The translations under genes and the position numbers were made by a program. From NCBI RefSeq assembly GCF_000016525.1, contig NC_009515.1, positions 1,266,501 through 1,330,500 on the forward strand: DNA of 64,000 bases. The letters run 5' to 3'. Numbering within the stretch: the stretch's first letter is position 1; each line of letters begins with the position of its first letter. Below are positions 57,385 to 64,000 of the stretch, piece after piece. Below the pieces are notes generated by a model. That model was given only the letters and a program-made list of their open reading frames with translations. It searched no databases and was not told the origin of the DNA. Source of the stretch: Methanobrevibacter smithii ATCC 35061. Lineage in GTDB: Archaea; Methanobacteriota; Methanobacteria; Methanobacteriales; Methanobacteriaceae.

Positions 57385-58254
57385 ATGAAAGGAATTGTAC
57401 TTGCGGGTGGATCTGGAACCCGTCTTTATCCAATTACAAAAGCAATATCTAAGCAGCTAGTACCTTTATATGATAAACCAATGATTTATTATCCTATTTC
57501 TGTATTAATGCTTGCTGGAATTAAAGATATTTTAATAATTTCTACTCCTAGAGACTTGCCAATGTTTAAAGAGCTTTTAGGTGATGGCAGTAGCTTAGGA
57601 ATTAATTTTAGCTATGAAGTTCAAGAAAAACCTAACGGTCTTGCAGAAGCATTTATTGTTGGGGAAGACTTTATCGGGGATGATGATGTTGCTTTAATTT
57701 TAGGAGACAACATTTTCCACGGTCATAGATTCACTGAAATATTGGAAAGAGCTACCAAATTGGAAGAGGGAGCAGTAATATTCGGATATTATACAAATAA
57801 TCCTGAAGCTTTTGGTGTAGTTGAGTTTGACGATGAATGGAATGTACTTTCAGTTGAAGAAAAACCTGAAAAACCCAAATCCAATTATGTAGTGCCTGGA
57901 CTTTATTTCTATGACAATGATGTAGTTGAAATAGCCAAGAATGTAAAACCTTCTGAAAGGGGTGAACTTGAAATCACTTCTGTCAATGAAGAATATCTTA
58001 ACCGTGGCAAACTTAAAGTTGAGCTTCTTGGAAGGGGAATGGCATGGTTGGATACTGGAACTCATACAGGTCTTTTGGAAGCATCTAATTTTATTGAAAC
58101 AATTCAAAAAAGACAGGGACTCTATATTGCATGTCTTGAGGAAATAGCTTATAATAAAGGTTATATTACTAAAGAAGAGCTTTTAAAAACAGCTGAAGAA
58201 CTTAAAAAAACAGATTATGGACAATATTTATTTAATTTAGTTAAGGATGATTAA
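57385..58254 (+). CDS. rfbA: Glucose-1-phosphate thymidylyltransferase
   Basis: First step of dTDP-rhamnose synthesis, making dTDP-glucose. A 289-residue protein starting [20 protein letters not shown] with the nucleotide loop GGSGTRLYP, then [25 protein letters not shown] and [20 protein letters not shown]. The ATG follows AAAAGGGATATTT. It begins the rfbA-rfbC-rfbB operon, all overlapping or within 10 bases. Confidence 0.95.
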   Translation: MKGIVLAGGSGTRLYPITKAISKQLVPLYDKPMIYYPISVLMLAGIKDILIISTPRDLPMFKELLGDGSSLGINFSYEVQEKPNGLAEAFIVGEDFIGDDDVALILGDNIFHGHRFTEILERATKLEEGAVIFGYYTNNPEAFGVVEFDDEWNVLSVEEKPEKPKSNYVVPGLYFYDNDVVEIAKNVKPSERGELEITSVNEEYLNRGKLKVELLGRGMAWLDTGTHTGLLEASNFIETIQKRQGLYIACLEEIAYNKGYITKEELLKTAEELKKTDYGQYLFNLVKDD

Positions 58255-58255
58255 T

Positions 58256-58813
58256 ATGGGAAATTTTAAATTTACAAAAACTGATATTGAAGGAATGTTT
58301 GTAGTTGAACCTGCAGTCTATGGGGACAATAGAGGATATTTCATGGAAACATATAATGAAAACGATTTCAAGAAGGCAGGTTATGATTTAACTTTTGTAC
58401 AGGATAATCAGTCACAGTCATTTAAAGGAGTGCTTAGAGGGCTTCACTTACAGTTAAAATATCCTCAGGGAAAATTAGTTAGAGTTATTAAGGGGGAAGT
58501 ATTTGATGTTGGGGTGGATCTTAGAGCAGATTCCCCAACTTATGGTAAATGGCATGGGGAAATCCTTTCAGCTGAAAATAAAAAACAGTTATACATACCT
58601 CCTAAATTTGCTCATGGTTTTGTCGTATTGTCTGATGAAGCTGAATTTGTATACAAATGCACAGAATTTTACCATGGTGAAGATGAAGGGGGAATCATGT
58701 GGAATGACCCAGATATAGCTGTTGAATGGCCATTAGAAGGAATTGATGAAATCACTCTGTCTGATAAGGATAAAAAATGGAAAAGCTTAAAGGAATCACA
58801 GATTAAGTATTAG
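58256..58813 (+). CDS. rfbC: dTDP-4-dehydrorhamnose 3,5-epimerase
   Basis: A 185-residue cupin-fold epimerase. Segments are FVVEPAVYGDNRGYFMETYN, FVQDNQSQSFKGVLRGLHLQ (with the catalytic His in GLHLQ) and IPPKFAHGFVVLSDEAEFVYK. ATG 58256 follows GGATGATTAAT; ATG 58247 lies inside rfbA and is less well placed. Second of three genes in the dTDP-rhamnose operon. Confidence 0.93.
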   Translation: MGNFKFTKTDIEGMFVVEPAVYGDNRGYFMETYNENDFKKAGYDLTFVQDNQSQSFKGVLRGLHLQLKYPQGKLVRVIKGEVFDVGVDLRADSPTYGKWHGEILSAENKKQLYIPPKFAHGFVVLSDEAEFVYKCTEFYHGEDEGGIMWNDPDIAVEWPLEGIDEITLSDKDKKWKSLKESQIKY

Positions 58814-58823
58814 GGGCATTATC

Positions 58824-59834
58824 ATGACAAAAATATTAATTACTGGCGGAGCAGGGTTTATTGGAAGTAACTTTGTAAAATATATGGTTGATAAGTATCC
58901 TGATTATGAATTTACTAATTTGGATGCATTAACATACTGCGGTAACCTTGAAAACTTAAAGGACATTGAAGATAAGGACAATTACACTTTTGTTAAAGGA
59001 GATATTGGGGATAAGGAAGTTGTCAATAATTTAGTTAAAGATTCCGATTATGTTATTAATTTTGCAGCTGAAAGTCATGTGGACAGAAGTATAAGCGATC
59101 CGGAAATATTTATCAAATCAAATGTTTTAGGAACTCAGGTACTGCTTAATGCAGCTAAGGAATATGGTGTGGAAAAATATGTGCAAATCTCTACTGATGA
59201 GGTTTACGGAACATTGGGAGAAACAGGATATTTTACAGAAACCACTCCTTTACAACCTAACAGTCCTTATTCTGCTTCAAAAGCTAGTGCAGATTTAGTT
59301 GTAAGGGCATACTATGAAACATTTAACTTGCCAGTCAATATAACACGCTGTTCCAATAATTACGGTCCTTATCAGTTTCCGGAAAAACTGATTCCTTTAA
59401 TGATTTCAAATGCTCTTGAAGATAAAAAATTGCCGATTTATGGTGACGGTAAAAACATACGTGACTGGTTACATGTATATGACCACTGTACAGCAATAGA
59501 TTTGGTTTTACATGATGGAAAACTTGGTGAAGTTTATAATATTGGTGGACATAACGAAAGACAAAATATCCAAATTGTAAAATTGATACTGGAAGCTTTA
59601 GGTAAGGACGAATCCTTGATTGAATTTGTAGATGACAGGTTAGGTCATGACAGGCGTTATGCCATTGATTCAACTAAAATTAGGGAAAATCTTGGCTGGG
59701 AACCAAAATACACTTTTGAAACAGGTATTAAAGAAACCATTCAATGGTATTTGGATAATCAGGACTGGATGGATCAGGTTAAAAGTGGAGAGTATCAGGA
59801 ATACTATAAAAAAATGTACTTAAATAAGGTGTAA
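58824..59834 (+). CDS. rfbB: dTDP-glucose 4,6-dehydratase
   Basis: A 336-residue extended SDR enzyme: ITGGAGFIGSNFVKYM, FAAESHVDRSI, STDEVYGTLGETG and YSASKASADL with the YxxxK catalytic pair, then TRCSNNYGPYQFPEKLIPLM. It removes water from dTDP-glucose. Together with rfbA, rfbC and the distant rfbD it completes the dTDP-L-rhamnose route. The following GT2 gene starts only 2 bases after its stop. Confidence 0.95.
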   Translation: MTKILITGGAGFIGSNFVKYMVDKYPDYEFTNLDALTYCGNLENLKDIEDKDNYTFVKGDIGDKEVVNNLVKDSDYVINFAAESHVDRSISDPEIFIKSNVLGTQVLLNAAKEYGVEKYVQISTDEVYGTLGETGYFTETTPLQPNSPYSASKASADLVVRAYYETFNLPVNITRCSNNYGPYQFPEKLIPLMISNALEDKKLPIYGDGKNIRDWLHVYDHCTAIDLVLHDGKLGEVYNIGGHNERQNIQIVKLILEALGKDESLIEFVDDRLGHDRRYAIDSTKIRENLGWEPKYTFETGIKETIQWYLDNQDWMDQVKSGEYQEYYKKMYLNKV

Positions 59835-59836
59835 TT

Positions 59837-60970
59837 TTGCCTCAAATTTCAGTAGTTGTACCGGTTTATAATGTGGAAAAATATCTTAGGGAGTGTTTGG
59901 ATAGCTTAGCTAATCAGACATTTGAAGATTTTGAAGTAATCTGTGTAAATGACGGATCTGACGATTCTTCACCTGATATTTTAGAGGAATATGCATCTGA
60001 AGATGAAAGATTTAAAATAGTTTCTCAGGAAAATAAAGGATTAAGCGGTGCAAGAAATACTGGAATGAATTATATTAAAGGCAGATATCTGCTATTTTTA
60101 GATTCTGATGACTGGTTAGAGTTAAATGCTCTTGAATTATTATATAATCATGCAAATGCTTTGAACTCTGAAATGGTGATTTTTCCATACAGATATTTTA
60201 ATCAGGAAACTAAGCAATATGAGGAAAATGACTTTACAAAATTAAACATGTTTGATTCATCAGTTGATAATAAGAATTTTAACTATAAAAACATCCCTGA
60301 AACTGTATTTAGAATTCCTCATGAATCTATTAAATTATATGATGTCAAAACACTAAAGAAACTTGCTGTTAAATTTCCGGAAGGACTTAATTATGAAGAT
60401 GCCTATTTCTTTTACAAAATCTTTTTTAAATTAAATAAAGTTTCAATTATCAGAACTCCAATTTATAATTACAGAATAAGAAATGATTCAATCTGCACAA
60501 CAGGCACTGAAAAATCCTTTGATATATTTAAGATTTTAACTTCCATAAAAAATTTCTTAAAAGAAGATGAAATCTATGAAAGTTTTAAGGATGAATTTAT
60601 TTTATTTACAGTTATTAATCTCAAATTCGTTTATTTAAGATTGGATGAACGATTTAGAGACAGATATCTTGAAAAAATAAAGAAAAATTATGAATTTTTT
60701 TCCCTAAATCAGGTTAACAAGAATCATTTAGCTACCTGGCATTTTGATGACAGGGCATTTTATCAGGCAATAGATGTTTCAAACAATGGAATCGAGTTCG
60801 AATTAAATTATAAGAAATTGTACTATGAATTTTTAGCTAATCATTATGAAGGTGTAATAGAACAGTTGTGTCATGAAAATCAAGTTTTAGCACAAGAAAA
60901 CAATGATTTAAAAGAACAGTCAGCTGATACTTCTATTAAAAGTAAATTTAAGAAAATCGTGAAATTATGA
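59837..60970 (+). CDS. GT2 glycosyltransferase
   Basis: A 377-residue enzyme starting with TTG 59837 (in AATTTTGCC; GTGTAA of the preceding stop acts as the ribosome site). N-terminal GT-A domain: ISVVVPVYNVEKYLRECLDSL, VNDGSDDSSPDIL, GLSGARNTGMNY and FLDSDDWLELNA. The C-terminal third is helical and ends in a coiled-coil, basic tail. It likely transfers a sugar, perhaps rhamnose from the operon, in surface-glycan assembly. It overlaps the next GT2 gene by 4 bases. Confidence 0.85.
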   Translation: MPQISVVVPVYNVEKYLRECLDSLANQTFEDFEVICVNDGSDDSSPDILEEYASEDERFKIVSQENKGLSGARNTGMNYIKGRYLLFLDSDDWLELNALELLYNHANALNSEMVIFPYRYFNQETKQYEENDFTKLNMFDSSVDNKNFNYKNIPETVFRIPHESIKLYDVKTLKKLAVKFPEGLNYEDAYFFYKIFFKLNKVSIIRTPIYNYRIRNDSICTTGTEKSFDIFKILTSIKNFLKEDEIYESFKDEFILFTVINLKFVYLRLDERFRDRYLEKIKKNYEFFSLNQVNKNHLATWHFDDRAFYQAIDVSNNGIEFELNYKKLYYEFLANHYEGVIEQLCHENQVLAQENNDLKEQSADTSIKSKFKKIVKL

Positions 60971-62400
60971 GTTATAAATTAAGTGTCATTATTCCTGTTT
61001 TCAATGCTGAGGATTATATTAAAGAATGTTTGGATTCTGTTGTTGACCAAAGCTTAGGAATAGACAATATTGAAGTTATAATAGTCAATGATAATTCCTG
61101 TGACAGTACGTTAGATATAATCAGCCAATATGCTGATAAATATCCCTCTTTTAAATTAATTTCAAATAAAAGTAATCTGGGCCCCGGTGAAAGCAGAAAT
61201 ATGGCTCTTAAGGAAGTTAGCTCAGATTATGTAACTTACTTGGATGCAGATGATTTTATATCACAAAATGCATATGAAGATGCATTATCTAAAATAAATG
61301 AATTTAATGCAGATTTATTGATTTATAATTGGGAAACATACACTGGAAGCGATTATGTTGAACCAATAAATATCCACCAGCAAAACACTTTGGAAAATAA
61401 ATTAATAACTGATATTAAGCAGAATCCTAAGCTATTTTTATCAACAGCTCCATGGAATAAGATTTATCATAGAAGCTTATTTAAATATCTGAAATTCTCC
61501 AAAGGTTTTTATGAAGACAATATTGTAGCTATTTTAGCTTTAATCAATGCTAAAAGGATATTTTTATCAAAAGATTCTATTTATTACTATAGAAAGAATT
61601 CCGATTCAACTACTGAAAACATTACAGTTGATAGTTCTATTCATCTTTCAAATTCAATAAAAGAAATATTTGATTTAAGATATGAATATCCGGAGTTTTT
61701 AAATTATCTTAAATTGCTTAACATTAATTTTATTTATGATATTCTATTTTGGATTTATTATTACAACTGGACACTGGCTGATGAGCTTAAAATAATTAAT
61801 AAACTTAAATCAGTTATTATTCCACTTAAAAAAGAAGACATTGACAGATTTAAACAACTTTTCCCAGATAAACTTAGCTATGGAGAGGATATTTTAGATT
61901 TGAACAATTATGATGCTGAAACATTTTTAGCCAAATATAAATATTTTAACAGATTAAATAAAGTAAATTCACAGGCTAGCTTATATGTTGATGCAGGAAA
62001 TGGATTTAATGAATCAGATAAAGTAGCTATTGACTATTCACCTTTAAAAAAGAATAATCTTGAATTCAGCCTGGAAAAATTTGATAATATATCTAAGCTG
62101 CGTTTTGACCCTTTGGAAGGCAGTTTTGTTAAGTGTAGGATAACTAATAATTTACCGATAAGTGATGCAAATTGTGATAACTCAGTTGATGATGACTGTC
62201 AGATATTTACTAATTTGGATCCATATTATGTTTTGGATGCTGATTTTAGTGATATTTCAAGTATTCAAATTAATTTTGATTTGGAAATCTTAACTAATGA
62301 TGATATTGCTAATTTATTTAGACAAAAGGACAATATTATAAATGATTTGCAAGTAAAACCTAAAAAAAGGAAATTTAGCTTTTTCAATAAAAAGGAGTAA
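60967..62400 (+). CDS. GT2 glycosyltransferase
   Basis: A 477-residue enzyme with the GT-A domain at residues 1-230: LSVIIPVFNAEDYIKECLDSV, IVNDNSCDSTLDI, GPGESRNMALKEV and YLDADDFISQNAY. The C-terminal half (about 320-477) is a separate strand-rich region with an unusually acidic, Asp/Asn-rich segment and a basic tail; I recognise no family there. Translationally coupled to the previous gene by ATGA and followed 6 bases later by a third GT2 gene. Confidence 0.82.
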   Translation: MSYKLSVIIPVFNAEDYIKECLDSVVDQSLGIDNIEVIIVNDNSCDSTLDIISQYADKYPSFKLISNKSNLGPGESRNMALKEVSSDYVTYLDADDFISQNAYEDALSKINEFNADLLIYNWETYTGSDYVEPINIHQQNTLENKLITDIKQNPKLFLSTAPWNKIYHRSLFKYLKFSKGFYEDNIVAILALINAKRIFLSKDSIYYYRKNSDSTTENITVDSSIHLSNSIKEIFDLRYEYPEFLNYLKLLNINFIYDILFWIYYYNWTLADELKIINKLKSVIIPLKKEDIDRFKQLFPDKLSYGEDILDLNNYDAETFLAKYKYFNRLNKVNSQASLYVDAGNGFNESDKVAIDYSPLKKNNLEFSLEKFDNISKLRFDPLEGSFVKCRITNNLPISDANCDNSVDDDCQIFTNLDPYYVLDADFSDISSIQINFDLEILTNDDIANLFRQKDNIINDLQVKPKKRKFSFFNKKE

Positions 62401-62406
62401 TTTTCA

Positions 62407-63945
62407 ATGTCTGATATTTCATATTCAAAATTTTTAATTAAATCTAAATTCAATCCAAAAAAAGCAAAAAAATACATGGAAAGCTATGATAAGATAATGG
62501 AATCAGGATTATTTGATAAAAATTATTATCTTAAAGCGTATCCGCACATTGCTAAATCTGGAATGGATCCTTTGGTTCATTATTTATTTTATGGATATAA
62601 GGAAGATAAAAATCCTTCTGCTCAGTTTAATTTAAAAAGATATTTGGAAGAATATCCGGAAATTAAAAAAATGGGATTAAATCCTTTAGTTCACTATATT
62701 GACAATGATCATGAAGGTTTTACTTTGGAAGAAAATCCTTTTGTGGCACGCAGAAAGAAAATATTGGATACCAACTCTTTATTTTTAGCTGATTATAGCT
62801 TTGATAGCGAACCTTTAGTTTCAATTATAATTTTAAACAGAAACGGTTTAGGACATTTGCAAAGATTATTTGCAGATTTTGATAAGAAAACAAATTATTC
62901 AAACTATGAAATTATTGTAGTTGATAATGCGTCCTGTGATAAGTCTGTTGAGTATTTGCACTCTTTGGATTTGCCAATTAGAGTTATTGAAAACAGTGAA
63001 AATGTCAGCTTTTCAAAAGGAAACAATGATGCAGCTAAAATAGCTAATGGGGAGTATTTGATTTTATTGAATAATGATATTGAACCGACATACGGATGGC
63101 TTAATGAAATGGTTGGAACCGTCTTAAATAATGAAAATGTAGGTTCTGTTGGAGCCAAATTAATATTTCCTTACTATGAAGATATGGAAAGCCAGGGAAA
63201 ATCATTTTCAATTCAGCATGCAGGAGTAAAATTTAGAGAAGAAAGAACACCTTATATTTATGGGCCATATCATGAGCATATGTATTTAACAATGCTTTTT
63301 TCAGATGAGTTAAATCATCAAAAAGAAGTGATTTCAAATACTGCCGCATGTTTATTGGTTCCAAAAGAAGTTTATTTTGAATTGGACGGGCTGGATGAAC
63401 AGTATATTTATGGATATGAAGACATTGACTTTGCATTTAAGTTATACAAGGCAGGATATAAAACAATCTACAATCCTGCAGTGTTACTCTTCCATCATGA
63501 ATCAGCAACAAGACATGAAGATGATGACAGGAAAAATCAGCTGAATTATCACAATATAATGCACTTTGCTGATAAGTGGGGAGACTTCATTTTTAAGGAA
63601 ATTTTAAAGGATAAAATTGAGGCAAATAACTTTTTCACAAATAAAAAACTGGATTTCACGATTGTAGGTAAAAATAATGATTTAGTAAAAAAAGCAGTTT
63701 TTAAATTAAACAGTGAGGGTTATAATGTTAAACTTGTTCCCAATATTGGTGATTTGGACATCGGCCAGGACTGTGATATTTTAATATCAACTGAAAAGGA
63801 ATATGATATTAAAAATGTAAGCTCAAGACTTAATTTAATAAAAATTTTAATATCTGATGAAGATAATGATGGTTATGACATGGTTTTAAGTGAAAATGAC
63901 TTTGAATTTAATCTTTTAGATAAAATTAAAGAAAAATATTTGTGA
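62407..63945 (+). CDS. GT2 glycosyltransferase with N-terminal HYL repeats (rhamnosyltransferase-like)
   Basis: A 512-residue protein. Residues 30-100 hold two copies of a short motif, AYPHIAKSGMDPLVHYLFYG and EYPEIKKMGLNPLVHYI, often found ahead of GT2 domains. The GT-A domain starts about residue 137 with VSIIILNRNGLGHLQRLF, then VVDNASCDKSVEYL and LLNNDIEPTYGWLNEM. The segment GYEDIDFAFKLYKAGY resembles WcaA/rhamnosyltransferase-like enzymes. The last 110 residues are an extra Rossmann-like domain. It is in the rhamnose operon and could use dTDP-rhamnose. Confidence 0.83.
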   Translation: MSDISYSKFLIKSKFNPKKAKKYMESYDKIMESGLFDKNYYLKAYPHIAKSGMDPLVHYLFYGYKEDKNPSAQFNLKRYLEEYPEIKKMGLNPLVHYIDNDHEGFTLEENPFVARRKKILDTNSLFLADYSFDSEPLVSIIILNRNGLGHLQRLFADFDKKTNYSNYEIIVVDNASCDKSVEYLHSLDLPIRVIENSENVSFSKGNNDAAKIANGEYLILLNNDIEPTYGWLNEMVGTVLNNENVGSVGAKLIFPYYEDMESQGKSFSIQHAGVKFREERTPYIYGPYHEHMYLTMLFSDELNHQKEVISNTAACLLVPKEVYFELDGLDEQYIYGYEDIDFAFKLYKAGYKTIYNPAVLLFHHESATRHEDDDRKNQLNYHNIMHFADKWGDFIFKEILKDKIEANNFFTNKKLDFTIVGKNNDLVKKAVFKLNSEGYNVKLVPNIGDLDIGQDCDILISTEKEYDIKNVSSRLNLIKILISDEDNDGYDMVLSENDFEFNLLDKIKEKYL

Positions 63946-63949
63946 TACT

Positions 63950-64000
63950 ATGAGTTATGAGGAAATTTATGAAACATATCAGGAAGTTGCAAAGGAGCAT
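63950..64000 (+). CDS. Start of a further gene in the glycan operon (cut by window edge)
   Basis: Open frame beginning ATG 63950, 4 bases after the preceding stop, with GTGATACT as ribosome site. The visible N terminus is MSYEEIYETYQEVAKEH. Too short to assign; position suggests another glycan gene. Confidence 0.5.
   Translation, partial: MSYEEIYETYQEVAKEH

Noticed and set aside
1-64000. Insertion sequences, CRISPR arrays, tRNA or rRNA genes
   Set aside because: No transposase, terminal inverted repeat pairs, regularly spaced repeats or GC-rich RNA-like segments were found by reading both strands, though short RNAs could be missed without a computed search.

Overview
The window is a stretch of a methanogenic archaeal chromosome, most likely Methanobrevibacter (M. 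smithii-like). I infer this from the low GC content, an Orc1/Cdc6 gene beside an AT-rich repeat field, archaeal polymerase D small subunit, UPF0147, a methanogenesis marker protein, corrinoid and tetrapyrrole chelatase genes, and three adhesin-like proteins of the kind expanded in gut Methanobacteriales. No rRNA, tRNA, CRISPR array or intact insertion sequence was seen.

Layout. 1-4.6 kb: the end of hisG, a flavodoxin, pyrB, then orc1/cdc6 facing away from a 0.94-kb gene-free region holding seven copies of an ATTTCAAGTG-type repeat in two alternating classes. This is the probable replication origin. 4.6-18.5 kb: cobamide genes (cbiB, cbiG, cbiH) and two adjacent histidine-rich sirohydrochlorin-chelatase-like genes, mixed with UPF0147, an RHH protein, a class II aldolase, the PolD small subunit, a PhoU/TrkA_C plus MgtE transport pair, a pilin-like gene pair, a COG1373-type ATPase with a palindromic upstream site, and a DUF35 protein. 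18.6-27.8 kb: the first adhesin-like protein, thiL, a radical SAM enzyme, a purE-ubiD-membrane protein operon, and membrane glycosyltransferase and GtrA genes. 27.8-36.6 kb: a relic of an adhesin tail, GT2 enzymes, a DUF2142 protein, Tex, a relic of a COG1373 ATPase, a nitroreductase, methanogenesis marker 11, ribH and an unlisted 30-residue membrane miniprotein. 36.6-46.3 kb: a two-part glycosyltransferase, leuC-leuD-leuB, a radical SAM/SPASM enzyme, a DUF2264 protein, a nucleotide-sugar dehydrogenase and rfbD. 46.3-57.1 kb: two giant, divergently transcribed adhesin-like proteins (2036 and about 1443 residues). 57.4-64 kb: rfbA-rfbC-rfbB followed by three GT2 glycosyltransferases and the start of another gene.

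How it fits together. The right half looks like a surface-glycan and adhesin locus: dTDP-rhamnose synthesis, UDP-sugar oxidation, many glycosyltransferases and the adhesins they may decorate or accompany. The left half is mainly housekeeping, with replication, corrinoid or F430-type tetrapyrrole metallation, and amino acid and nucleotide synthesis. Two small gene relics (27.76 kb and 32.65 kb) show past loss of members of the adhesin and COG1373 families.
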